Positions 46,859 to 54,161 are shown, counted from the first letter of the stretch. The stretch: DNA of 61,509 nucleotides from Clostridiales bacterium (GCA_003538975.1 DPQQ01000004.1:88778-150286), one strand, 5' to 3'. Translations and numbers: made by a program. The notes: generated by a model from the letters alone, not told the origin.

Positions 46859-46881
46859 TCCCTTGCATTTTCTGCAAAGGA
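46859..46881 (-). promoter_or_regulatory. Leader hairpin before the RNase III gene
   Basis: In the minus-strand transcript UCCUUUGCA pairs with UGCAAGGGA (9 pairs, one G-U) around a GAAAA loop, ending 29 nt before the start codon. Its 3' strand (GGGAU) can instead pair with GUCCC (46848-46844) beside the ribosome site, giving two mutually exclusive folds. Confidence 0.5.
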
Positions 46882-47050
46882 TACAATACGTCCATTGTTT
46901 GCATAATTAAAGCCTATCATACAAGCAAGCGAACAAACAATATATAAAATCAGATTCTATATATTTGGGTTACCGTAAAAGTATTTCATCAAAATACAGA
47001 TACGTTAAACAAAATATATAAAAAGTATGTTACATACCCTTTGCGTTTAT

Positions 47051-47079
47051 ATATTATATGAATCTTTTTTAAAAGTCAA
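47051..47079 (-). promoter_or_regulatory. Probable promoter of the RNase III gene
   Basis: Minus-strand TTGACT (47079-47074), then TATAAT at 15 bp or the overlapping TAATAT at 17 bp spacing. It implies a leader of about 215 nt. Confidence 0.6.
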
Positions 47080-47150
47080 CACTTTTTTGAAAAAAATTAT
47101 TAAAAATTTTCTAATATTACCCGAATTATCATACAATATAATTTAATGAC

Positions 47151-47188
47151 ACGGTATCATTTCGGCGAGACAGGTATAATAAAACCGT
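47151..47188 (+). repeat. Interspersed 38-bp element, copy D
   Basis: Plus-strand copy with matching ends: it starts ACGGT and ends ACCGT. Interior TTTCGGCGAGACAGGTATAA. Lies between the RNase III promoter and the lipoprotein terminator. Confidence 0.7.
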
Positions 47189-47206
47189 ACTTAATTATTT
47201 AAAAGA

Positions 47207-47234
47207 AAGCGGAGCTGTTGCTCCGCTTCCTTTT
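47207..47234. terminator. Terminator of the lipoprotein gene
   Basis: AAGCGGAGC / GCTCCGCTT with loop TGTT; T-rich on both sides. About 85 bp past the lipoprotein stop codon. Confidence 0.82.
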
Positions 47235-47312
47235 TTATCTTTTGTTTTTAAGATTATTCTCGCTACGTCATTTTAATATTATGCTAATCCTACGAACGGC
47301 TTTTTCGGTGGG

Positions 47313-48284
47313 TTACGAGGCAAACGGCAAAGTTTCTCTGTAACCGTTCGAATAAGTAAAGGTATAGCCTTCCGCCGTCCTTTCGGCTGTTATATAAGAT
47401 TTTCTGCCATTAAATTCCGCTCTTATTTCAAACTTATCCGAGCCGTCTTTTTTAACTATTTTGTATTCGGTCTTACCGGCGGATGCGTGATTCTCGAGCT
47501 CGAACTTGATCTCGGTCTTGCCGTCCTCTTCCTCAAAAGAAAGTTCCGTTTCGGTAACTTTTTTACCGTCGACTACGATTTCATATTCGTACGAAGTCTC
47601 TTTTTCGTTTGTTTCGGTTTCCGTTCCGTAAGAGACTTTTACGTAGTTCTTATCGTCCTTTTTTGTGATGAATTCAATCGAATATTCCGTTTCGTCTTCT
47701 TCTTTTTCTACTTCGCGCTTGCCGGAAACGTTAAAAGTTTCGTCTCCGTAAACGATTACGCCTGTAAGGTAAGTCGATTCTTCAAACTCTTCGGTTCCGT
47801 CTTCTTCGTCGATTTCGGTTTCCGTTTCGGTATAGACTTCGTTGTAATACACCTTTGCCGAAGCCCCGTTTATTTCAACGGTCATCACAAAATTGTATTC
47901 CGCGAGTTCGCCCTCCGTTTCTTCGTTTTTGCCTACCGTGTGCGAAATTCCGCCCGCCAGAGTACTCTCGAACATCGTAAGACAATTCTTTATATCGGTA
48001 ACGCTTTCGTCGGTGTATTCGTCAGGTCTTGCCGTTGCCGTTTTTTCCGAGGCAAAAGAGCTTATCACAAACGATCCGTTGCCGGCAGACCGAACGGTGA
48101 CGTCGTCGACGTGAGTCAGATAACTTGCTCCGGCTATTGCCGAAAGCGCGTATACGTCTTTCGAAGCCGCAGCTTTTGCTCCCCCGTTTTTACCGGAATT
48201 CGCACATGCGACGATACCGGAAGATAATGCCGCAGCCAGCACGAGTGAACCGATAATCGTTAAAAATTTGTTTTTCTTCTTCAT
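47313..48284 (-). CDS. Lipoprotein of unknown function, probable ECF sigma target
   Basis: 323 residues. Signal with lipobox IVAC and Cys27, then an Ala/Lys/Ser linker. The mature part is rich in Glu, Lys and Thr and made of alternating short strands (repeated KxxxTEYxIxxxK and VxxGKxVTETEL patterns), suggesting a beta-sheet domain exposed outside the membrane. No named family was recognised. The upstream promoter is the same bipartite motif as at the ECF sigma gene (spacing identical), so it is probably part of that envelope-stress regulon. The leader carries a GCGGAC/GTCCGC hairpin directly before the ribosome site. Confidence 0.8.
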   Translation of the reverse strand: MKKKNKFLTIIGSLVLAAALSSGIVACANSGKNGGAKAAASKDVYALSAIAGASYLTHVDDVTVRSAGNGSFVISSFASEKTATARPDEYTDESVTDIKNCLTMFESTLAGGISHTVGKNEETEGELAEYNFVMTVEINGASAKVYYNEVYTETETEIDEEDGTEEFEESTYLTGVIVYGDETFNVSGKREVEKEEDETEYSIEFITKKDDKNYVKVSYGTETETNEKETSYEYEIVVDGKKVTETELSFEEEDGKTEIKFELENHASAGKTEYKIVKKDGSDKFEIRAEFNGRKSYITAERTAEGYTFTYSNGYRETLPFAS

Positions 48285-48298
48285 GTTTTTCTCCTTCC

Positions 48299-48319
48299 GC
48301 GGACTTAATTACCGTCCGC
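48299..48319 (-). promoter_or_regulatory. Leader hairpin of the lipoprotein gene
   Basis: GCGGAC / GTCCGC with a 9-nt loop; its base touches the GGAAGGAG ribosome site, so folding could affect initiation. Confidence 0.45.
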
Positions 48320-48334
48320 TTTTTTGTTTTCACT

Positions 48335-48366
48335 TTATATACGATTTGTAAAAGCAAAAATTCTCA
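48335..48366 (-). promoter_or_regulatory. ECF-type promoter of the lipoprotein gene
   Basis: Minus-strand TGAGAAT (48366-48360), 16 bp, CGTATATAA (48343-48335), then GTGAAAA. Identical boxes and spacing are found before the ECF sigma gene at 50273-50304. The leader is about 45 nt. Confidence 0.7.
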
Positions 48367-48526
48367 CTTTTCGAAAAATATTTTAAAAAATTTTTTATAA
48401 TCGGTTTTTATTCATGTAATACGACTATTCAATACAAAATATATATAATCTTACAACCGATTTTTACAACATTACATAAATAGTATTTTCGAATTTTTTC
48501 AAATCTTCGCATGCGTATTTTATAAT
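48367..48526. other. AT-rich intergenic stretch
   Basis: About 160 bp of AT-rich sequence between the ECF-type promoter and the anti-sigma terminator, part of a 374-bp gap between genes. No further gene or motif was recognised. Confidence 0.5.
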
Positions 48527-48557
48527 AAAAAGCCGCGGTCTGTTGCCGCGGCTTTTT
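48527..48557. terminator. Terminator of the sigma/anti-sigma operon
   Basis: AAAAAGCCGCGG / CCGCGGCTTTTT, a 12-bp stem with 7-nt loop and T-runs on both strands, about 100 bp past the anti-sigma stop. Confidence 0.87.
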
Positions 48558-48658
48558 GTGCTTCCGTTTAATTCCGAAAGTTTATTATAATGTTTAATCT
48601 TATTTCTTTATATTTTTATAAAAACCCTATCGTCCGATATTTCGCGAAACAACAAAAA

Positions 48659-49750
48659 CTAATCGTCTTCTTTATTGAATATCTCTTCCTTAACGATTTC
48701 GATAAGGTCTTTAAGCGTTTCGCCGAAGCTGTCGTCGTCCGAATCATCTATATCCTCCAACGCTTCGGCAAGGTCTTCTTCGGAATCTTCAAGGTCTTCG
48801 ATAAAATCTTCAAGGTCTTCGTAAGTAATATCACCCGATATATCGAAGTCGGTATTAACGCCGTATTTTTTGCAGTAATCCGATAAAAGAGTCCTGTCTT
48901 TGTCCGTAAATCCCGACACGATATCTTCGCTCCCGTACTCGCCGTCAAAATACTTATTAAGCGCACCCGCAAGCGTTTTTATATCGGCGGTCTTTGCCGA
49001 TATAAGTTCTTTCACCTTGTTTTTGAGTCCGTCTATAAGCTCTGCTTCTTTACCCGAAACGTTATGGCTTTTATAGTAATCTTCAAGCTTGTCGAGTTCG
49101 TCGTCGGACAAAAACACCGTGGTTACGTCCGCGTTAAGAACGGAATTTATCACAGTCTCTGCGTGCGATTGTTTTTCTTCGTAAATGGTTTTGGTACTAT
49201 GCTTTATGGCTGATATTCTGATCGTTCCGCCGTCTTTGATAAGTCCCAGAGTCTTCATTTCTTCCGTAACGGCGCGGGTGGCTTCATCAGCCGTCATGCC
49301 GACGTATTTTTTATTATACAAAAACAGAACGCCGTCTTCGTTAAGTCCGCTCTGTGCGGAAACTTTATCCGTTTTGTCCACGGTCAGCATTATGCTCGGA
49401 TTGACGTCTATAACAATGTCATATTCTTCCGCCTTGACCGTCGCCGGAACGTCGTTTTTACCGAAAAACCTTATTCCGACGGGGATCATCACGGCGATGA
49501 TTATAAGGCACGCCGCGAGTGAAAAAATTGCCTTTTTGTTACGCATAAGCCATTCTGAAAATCCGATCTTTCCCTTTTCGGCGGTTTTCGGTTTTCCGGC
49601 AGTTGTTTTTCCGGCAGTTGCCGCTTTTTCCGCTTTTGCGGTTTCACAGCTTAACTTTACGGCGTTCCAGTCGACCGAAGCGGCGATTTTATCCGAAAGA
49701 TCGGGAACTTTTTTATTTATTTCTTCGGTTATTTTTTTAATTTCCTTCAC
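48659..49750 (-). CDS. RsgI-like membrane anti-sigma factor
   Basis: 363 residues. A cytoplasmic N-terminus (~72 residues, Ala/Lys-rich linker), one membrane helix (about 73-95), then an extracytoplasmic RsgI-type middle domain: YDIVIDVNPSIMLTVDKTDKV...NEDGVLFLYNKKYVGMTADEATRAV. The C-terminal tail is strongly acidic. It should hold the ECF sigma factor at the membrane until an external signal triggers release. The start is GTG 49750 with AAGGAG 7 nt upstream, inside the end of the sigma gene (14-bp overlap, translational coupling). RsgI-type domains normally partner SigI; here the partner is an ECF sigma. Confidence 0.85.
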   Translation of the reverse strand: MKEIKKITEEINKKVPDLSDKIAASVDWNAVKLSCETAKAEKAATAGKTTAGKPKTAEKGKIGFSEWLMRNKKAIFSLAACLIIIAVMIPVGIRFFGKNDVPATVKAEEYDIVIDVNPSIMLTVDKTDKVSAQSGLNEDGVLFLYNKKYVGMTADEATRAVTEEMKTLGLIKDGGTIRISAIKHSTKTIYEEKQSHAETVINSVLNADVTTVFLSDDELDKLEDYYKSHNVSGKEAELIDGLKNKVKELISAKTADIKTLAGALNKYFDGEYGSEDIVSGFTDKDRTLLSDYCKKYGVNTDFDISGDITYEDLEDFIEDLEDSEEDLAEALEDIDDSDDDSFGETLKDLIEIVKEEIFNKEDD

Positions 49751-50264
49751 CGCTTTTCTCCTTGTACAGTTTTTTTGCTTTTTTTATGACGTCGTGATAT
49801 TTCCGATTAACGGTAGAGATTGGTTTACCGAGCATTTTTGCGACTTCAACCCGTCTGTAGCCTAAAATTACGGTCTTTTCGAGAATATAATATTCTTCTT
49901 CCGTGAGCTTTTTCTTTAAGTATTCCAAAAAAGGGAAATCCTTTTCGGGTTCTTCTTCGGCAATGTTAAGCGTTTCAATCTCTACCGAATAATCCATTTT
50001 TTTGTTCTTTTTAAGCAGGTCCAGAGCTTTGTTTTTGGTTATCTCGATAAGATACGGCAGCGGATTGCCTTCAACTTTATAAAGATTGTTTAAGAATGAA
50101 TAATAGGCTTCCTGCATGACGTCTTCGATAAAAAACTCGTCGGCGGAAAACGAACGCGCCGTAAAATATACGGACGTCTTTGTCAGTCCGTAAAACTCGT
50201 CAAAATATTCCCGCCGCCCCTTTTTAAGCTTTTCGGTAAGCGTTTTCAGCCTTAAAGTGTTCAT
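49737..50264 (-). CDS. ECF-type RNA polymerase sigma factor
   Basis: 175 residues with region 2 (about 20-85: FFIEDVMQEAYYSFLNNLYK, LPYLIEITKNKALDLLK) and region 4 (about 115-165: LTEEEYYILEKTVILGYRRVEVAKMLGKPISTVNRKYHDVIKKAKK), no region 3. AAGGTGA precedes ATG 50264. An upstream bipartite motif also found at the lipoprotein gene suggests autoregulation. It forms an operon with the RsgI-like anti-sigma factor. Confidence 0.92.
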   Translation of the reverse strand: MNTLRLKTLTEKLKKGRREYFDEFYGLTKTSVYFTARSFSADEFFIEDVMQEAYYSFLNNLYKVEGNPLPYLIEITKNKALDLLKKNKKMDYSVEIETLNIAEEEPEKDFPFLEYLKKKLTEEEYYILEKTVILGYRRVEVAKMLGKPISTVNRKYHDVIKKAKKLYKEKSGEGN

Positions 50265-50272
50265 CTTTCACC

Positions 50273-50304
50273 TTATATACGATCGAGCGTAATCAAAATT
50301 CTCA
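50273..50304 (-). promoter_or_regulatory. ECF-type promoter of the sigma gene
   Basis: Minus-strand TGAGAAT (50304-50298), 16 bp, CGTATATAA (50281-50273). Only 8 nt separate it from the ATG, so the leader must be very short. Confidence 0.7.
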
Positions 50305-50466
50305 TTTTTTAAGATTTTTTTATATTATAACAAAAATTTTTCTGTTTTTAAATACTTTTTCGGTTTTTATTACCGGCAGAAATTTATTCTCGCCTATAAC
50401 TTTCGACGGCGTTATTGCATTACTTGCGGCTTCACGGTAAGCTTTCGGCGACACATATTATAAAAA

Positions 50467-50504
50467 TCGGTATCGTTTCGACGAGACAGGTATAATATAA
50501 TCGT
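50467..50504 (+). repeat. Interspersed 38-bp element, copy E
   Basis: Plus-strand copy: TCGGTATCGTTTCGACGAG then ACAGGTATAATATAATCGT. Between the sigma gene promoter and the flavodoxin terminator. Confidence 0.7.
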
Positions 50505-50579
50505 TCCTTTCACGCCTTAAACGTTTATCTGTCTACAACTTAAATATTTATTTTCTATCGGGCTTAACCGTTTTGCAAG

Positions 50580-50611
50580 AAAAAAGGCCCGCATACTCGC
50601 AGACCTTTTTT
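50580..50611 (-). terminator. Terminator of the flavodoxin gene
   Basis: AAAAAAGG(T/C)C(T/C)GC-type arms pair fully only in minus-strand RNA, where two positions are G-U pairs; read from the plus strand they are mismatches. A T-run follows on the minus strand. Confidence 0.75.
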
Positions 50612-50682
50612 CTCAAGATAATTTAGAAGAATATAGAGTATTTAAAGCCATGCCGTAAGGCAAAAGCTTTGGATATGTTATT

Positions 50683-51102
50683 TTATTCCGCGGCTTTTTC
50701 GCCGAGTTCTTCACATTCGGAAAGGGCAACTTCGTCGGGTTCGTTATTTACGATAACGCCGTCCGAAATAAGAGTCGCGCCGGCAGATTTTACTCTGTCT
50801 TCCCAGTTGCGCATCCATTCGCCGTCGCCCCAGCCGTACGAACCGAAAAGTCCTACTTTTTTGCCGCCGAGTTTTCCTTCTATGCCGGAGAAAAACGGCT
50901 CGAATTCGCTTTCTTCGAGTTCTTCGGCGCCCATTGCCGGACAACCGAATAATATAACGTCGCTGTTAAGCACGTCTGCGGTAGCTTCCGAAACCGTCAT
51001 AAGCTCGGTTTCCGCTCCGCCTTTTTTTGCTCCGTCGCAGACCGCGGCAGCCATTTTTTCGGTATTGCCGGTTCCCGACCAATATACTACGGAAATTTTC
51101 AT
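50683..51102 (-). CDS. Flavodoxin
   Basis: 139 residues, short-chain flavodoxin. The FMN phosphate loop is SGTGNTEKMA (about 9-18), and the isoalloxazine loops are FGCPAMGAEE and GSYGWGDGEW. It replaces ferredoxin as an electron carrier, typically under low iron. AAAGGAG precedes ATG 51102. The upstream gene is DUF3793, a common neighbour of flavodoxin in Clostridia, and both are probably iron-responsive. Confidence 0.94.
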   Translation of the reverse strand: MKISVVYWSGTGNTEKMAAAVCDGAKKGGAETELMTVSEATADVLNSDVILFGCPAMGAEELEESEFEPFFSGIEGKLGGKKVGLFGSYGWGDGEWMRNWEDRVKSAGATLISDGVIVNNEPDEVALSECEELGEKAAE

Positions 51103-51165
51103 TTTTAACTCCTTTCCCGATAACTCCGGGCAGATACAATTTATTTTTTAGTTTTATGATATGTT

Positions 51166-51203
51166 ACGGTACGATTTAGGCGATACAGGTTCTATAAAAC
51201 ATA
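51166..51203 (+). repeat. Interspersed 38-bp element, copy F
   Basis: Plus-strand copy: ACGGTACGATTTAGG then CGATACAGGTTCTATAAAAC. In the 134-bp gap between DUF3793 and flavodoxin, which it nearly fills. Confidence 0.6.
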
Positions 51204-51236
51204 TACCGCTCATAAAATATTGCCCGTAACAACGAT

Positions 51237-51779
51237 TTAACCTACTTTAAAAATTTCGGATAAACTTTCGCCGCATTCCATTCTTCTCGTAATGCAATCG
51301 GAGCATTTTTTATAACGCGAAAATTTTTCGATCGCCGATTTTTCGTCCGAATAAACCTTCCAGTAGCCAAGCACCTTTACGCCTTTACAAGGACTTTCGA
51401 TAAAGCCTTTCACGTCGTCCAAAGCGTAACCGAGAAACACGCCTATCTCGTGCGGGAAGTCTTTATTCTTCATGCGACTTTTAAGCGTTTCCACCGCTTC
51501 CGAAACCGTGGAATAATTATATCCGTAACCTTTCAGAAACTCTTTGTTTTCTTTTGAAAACAGCACTTCTTTAAGCGCGGCTTCTCCGTAAACGAGCAGA
51601 ATGCTTTTATCGTCCGTCCGCTTGAGTTCTACTGCGGAAAATCCTTTTTTTATGAAATTATCGGTTATTCGCTTCGCCGTCTGTCTTCCGGAGCCGCTTA
51701 TGCTTACCATGCTTGCGGGCTTTATCCCCGCATAAGTTATTCCGCAATTTCTGCCAAGCGCGTATTCAGTTTCGCTCAT
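51237..51779 (-). CDS. DUF3793 family protein
   Basis: 180 residues, soluble. Recognised by GIKPASMVSI, LLVYGEAALKEVL, PHEIGVFLGYALDDVKGFI and the C-terminal CKGVKVLGYWKVYSDEKSA with CSDCITRRMECGESL. The conserved cysteines suggest metal or cofactor binding, but no activity is known. AAGGA precedes ATG 51779 by 9 nt. Its promoter region holds two GTTAGC palindromes. Linked to flavodoxin downstream; an iron-limitation role is inferred from that pairing. Confidence 0.85.
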   Translation of the reverse strand: MSETEYALGRNCGITYAGIKPASMVSISGSGRQTAKRITDNFIKKGFSAVELKRTDDKSILLVYGEAALKEVLFSKENKEFLKGYGYNYSTVSEAVETLKSRMKNKDFPHEIGVFLGYALDDVKGFIESPCKGVKVLGYWKVYSDEKSAIEKFSRYKKCSDCITRRMECGESLSEIFKVG

Positions 51780-51810
51780 CTTTTTACGTCCTTATTTCTC
51801 ACATTTATGC

Positions 51811-51826
51811 GTTAGCAACCGCTAAC
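51811..51826. promoter_or_regulatory. GTTAGC palindrome, proximal
   Basis: GTTAGC-AACC-GCTAAC, 32-47 bp before the DUF3793 start, within the predicted leader. Matches the distal site in all arm bases. Confidence 0.65.
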
Positions 51827-51918
51827 CATATGTCTTAAAAATTTGCCGCCCTCTTATCTTTGCTCTTTCCGCGGCGAATTTATTTTTGCTTATTTTGTCT
51901 TATTTTTATTATTACAAG

Positions 51919-51934
51919 GTTAGCAACTGCTAAC
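51919..51934. promoter_or_regulatory. GTTAGC palindrome, at the transcription start
   Basis: GTTAGC-AACT-GCTAAC directly downstream of the expected start of the DUF3793 promoter, where a bound repressor would block polymerase. The arms resemble metal-dependent DtxR-type half sites (GGTTAG), but the spacing differs. Confidence 0.7.
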
Positions 51935-51943
51935 TACATTATT

Positions 51944-51972
51944 AAGATACCATAACTTTTCGTTTTACGCAA
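51944..51972 (-). promoter_or_regulatory. Promoter of the DUF3793-flavodoxin genes
   Basis: Minus-strand TTGCGT (51972-51967), 17-bp spacer, TATCTT (51949-51944). Imperfect boxes, as expected for a regulated promoter; leader about 157 nt. Confidence 0.55.
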
Positions 51973-52042
51973 GCGTTTTTTATAAGTTTTTTTATTTTTG
52001 CTTAATTTATGTTTTTATGTCTGCCGTTTAGTTACGCCAAAT

Positions 52043-52072
52043 AAAAAAGCGGCGCCCGTCGGAACCGCTTTT
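52043..52072 (-). terminator. Terminator of the ribokinase gene
   Basis: AAAAGCGG / CCGCTTTT with a 12-nt partly paired loop and a T-run on the minus strand, a few bases past the stop at 52078. Confidence 0.8.
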
Positions 52073-52077
52073 AGCTT

Positions 52078-52944
52078 TTATATCTGATAATCTTCCACTT
52101 CTTCTTTGGTAGGGACGGATTGTTGCGCGCCCTTTCTCGTACAGGCGATCGAAGCGGCTTTGCTGCCGAAAGCGCACGCTTCTTTAAGAGTAAGACCATT
52201 TGACAATCCCGCGACAAGTCCGCCGCAAAGAGTATCTCCCGCAGCCGTCGTATCGACCGCTTTAACCTTCATGCAAGGATAAACTTTTGAAGATTTTTCA
52301 TCCGCTATTTCGTACCCCTTTGAGCCGAGCGTCGTTACTATTTTTTTAATTCCGGCCGAAAACAACTTTTCCTTTCCGCCGAGAATCGCCATTTCGGTTT
52401 CGTTCGGGGTTATGAGATCGACGTAACTTAAATACGGAACTATACCGTTGTTCGCGGGCGCGGGGTTAAGTATCGTGTACATTCCGATTTCTTTCGCCTT
52501 TTTAAGCCCGTAACCTATCGTTTCTATAGGATTTTCAAGCTGCGTGAGATAAATATCGCCGGGGCGAGCAGAAAGCAAAAATTCGTCTATATCTTCGGCT
52601 TCAAGGCATGCGTTCGCGCCCTTATCGAGAATTATCCTGTTATTTCCGCCGCTGACGGTGATAACCGCTACTCCCGTAGGCGCGGCTTTAGTTTTCTTTA
52701 TATAAGAAACGTCCACTCCTGCCGAAGAGAGACTTTCGATAAGAGTTTTGCCGAAGTCGTCTTGACCTGCGGCTCCGAGCATTTTTACCTTTCCGCCGAG
52801 TTTTGCGCACGCTATAGCCTGATTTGCGCCTTTTCCGCCCGGGTTTATCATAAATCCGCCGCCTGTCACGGTTTCGCCTTCGGCGGGGATATAAGGACTT
52901 TCGATCGAAAGGTCCATATTAAGACTCCCTACTATGTAAATCAT
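52078..52944 (-). CDS. rbsK: Ribokinase (PfkB family)
   Basis: 288 residues. Phosphorylates ribose to ribose-5-phosphate. PfkB motifs: GGKGANQAIACAKLGG near residues 37-52 and the catalytic DTTAAGDTLCGGL near the C-terminus; LNPAPA and TPNETE are typical of ribokinases. AAGGAG precedes ATG 52944. No ribose transporter is nearby; instead it follows the Mrr-type nuclease gene by 37 bp and probably shares its promoter. Confidence 0.9.
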   Translation of the reverse strand: MIYIVGSLNMDLSIESPYIPAEGETVTGGGFMINPGGKGANQAIACAKLGGKVKMLGAAGQDDFGKTLIESLSSAGVDVSYIKKTKAAPTGVAVITVSGGNNRIILDKGANACLEAEDIDEFLLSARPGDIYLTQLENPIETIGYGLKKAKEIGMYTILNPAPANNGIVPYLSYVDLITPNETEMAILGGKEKLFSAGIKKIVTTLGSKGYEIADEKSSKVYPCMKVKAVDTTAAGDTLCGGLVAGLSNGLTLKEACAFGSKAASIACTRKGAQQSVPTKEEVEDYQI

Positions 52945-52981
52945 GAGTTTCTCCTTGTGATACTTAACTTAAAATATATAA

Positions 52982-53989
52982 CTATATATCGAACACTCTG
53001 TCGTCAAATATAAAACCGCCGCCCGAGATTTTCATTCCGTAAAGCGTTTTTTTGGACAGTTCGAAAACCCCGTCGCCGTCTATTCCGACGCAGTTATCGA
53101 GCGACTTCAGAAGCTTATCGGCGGTCGGGCAAAATCCCGTCGTTGTTACAAAAATCCCTCTGCTCGCCTTTACCACGTTTATGGCGCCGTAAAAATTGCG
53201 GACTTCTGTTTCCGTAACGTTAGCGTTCTGACGACATTTCGCCTGCACCATGACGTTATCGACAAACCCGAGATCGTCCGATATTCTAAGCTTTATATCG
53301 ATTCCGCCGTCGTCGCTGCCGCCGCTTACGAGCGAGTCCCACACCGTTCTTCCGGTAAGCGTATAATATTTTTCGAGAACGTTAGCGAAAAAGTTTTCGA
53401 AAAAAGATCCTCCGTTTTCGTAAATTCTGTTAAGAAAATTCTTTTTGAATTCGCTTTCCGGAACCGGCTTTTTCGGAACAGTTTTCATAGATCTCGTTTT
53501 TATAAAGTATTTGTTATTCTTAAAAGCCACCGTCCCTTCGTCGACGTATCTCGAAATAAGCTGTCCGACGTAACCTTTTATTTCGTTATCGTCGTCTTTG
53601 CTTCTGGTCTTATCGGCACCTATCTCTTTGATTATTTCGGCATAAAGTTCGCTTTTTTCGTATTCCCTTTTCTTTAAAAGCTCTAAAAAAACGGCCTTGC
53701 ATTTGTTTTTATCAACCGCTATCTTATCGTCTGCCGATTCCGTAATAAAACCGTTTTCGCTCATAAGAGCTTTTTCGGACAGCAGGTCGTTAAGCGATTT
53801 GCCGACGTAGCTTCTGGCTTCGTTTTTTGTAATATCGTTTATCTTTTTTTCGGAACACTTTTGTTTAAATATTCCCGCAGTTCCATCGAGAACCGCTTTC
53901 CGCATGGATTTCGGGTTCTTTTTTACATAGTCTAAAATACACTCTGCCGCAATGCCGTTTATAATAACGTTCTTTTCTGTTCTGGTCAT
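52982..53989 (-). CDS. Mrr-type restriction endonuclease
   Basis: 335 residues. The C-terminal half has the Mrr/PD-(D/E)XK nuclease motif: FFENFFANVLEKYY (Glu198), GGSDDGGIDI (Asp231), VMVQAKCRQ (Gln249-x-Lys251), then FYGAINVVKASRGIFVTTTGFCPTA. The N-terminal half appears to be two copies of one winged-helix-like unit (about 5-85 and 95-165), each ending in a YVG-x2-(L/I)-x10-G-x4-(N)G/NKYFI-like stretch. Mrr proteins cut modified foreign DNA without a methylase partner; none is present. GGAAGA precedes ATG 53989. Probable defence gene. Confidence 0.87.
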   Translation of the reverse strand: MTRTEKNVIINGIAAECILDYVKKNPKSMRKAVLDGTAGIFKQKCSEKKINDITKNEARSYVGKSLNDLLSEKALMSENGFITESADDKIAVDKNKCKAVFLELLKKREYEKSELYAEIIKEIGADKTRSKDDDNEIKGYVGQLISRYVDEGTVAFKNNKYFIKTRSMKTVPKKPVPESEFKKNFLNRIYENGGSFFENFFANVLEKYYTLTGRTVWDSLVSGGSDDGGIDIKLRISDDLGFVDNVMVQAKCRQNANVTETEVRNFYGAINVVKASRGIFVTTTGFCPTADKLLKSLDNCVGIDGDGVFELSKKTLYGMKISGGGFIFDDRVFDI

Positions 53990-54017
53990 AATCTTCCGCC
54001 CTTTTTATTCTTTTATT

Positions 54018-54046
54018 ATAATATCACAAATAAAAAGCTATTTCAA
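54018..54046 (-). promoter_or_regulatory. Promoter of the Mrr-ribokinase genes
   Basis: Minus-strand TTGAAA (54046-54041), 17-bp spacer, TATTAT (54023-54018); leader about 22 nt. Confidence 0.8.
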
Positions 54047-54125
54047 GCCGGATTTTCTTTTTCCGTCTGTATTCGTATACGTTTCGGTTATATTCCAAAG
54101 TCCCGACTAAAAACGTACGGATATA

Positions 54126-54161
54126 AAAACCAGCCGTTCCTTCACAAAAACGGCTGGTTTT
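54126..54161 (-). terminator. Terminator of the purine operon
   Basis: AAAACCAGCCGTT / AACGGCTGGTTTT, a 13-bp stem with a 10-nt loop and five T on the minus strand, about 155 bp past the purL stop. Confidence 0.85.

Noticed and set aside
28700..51203. The repeated element as a sigma-A promoter because it contains TATAAT
   Set aside because: No -35 box at the right distance, only some copies keep TATAAT, and several copies point away from the adjacent genes.
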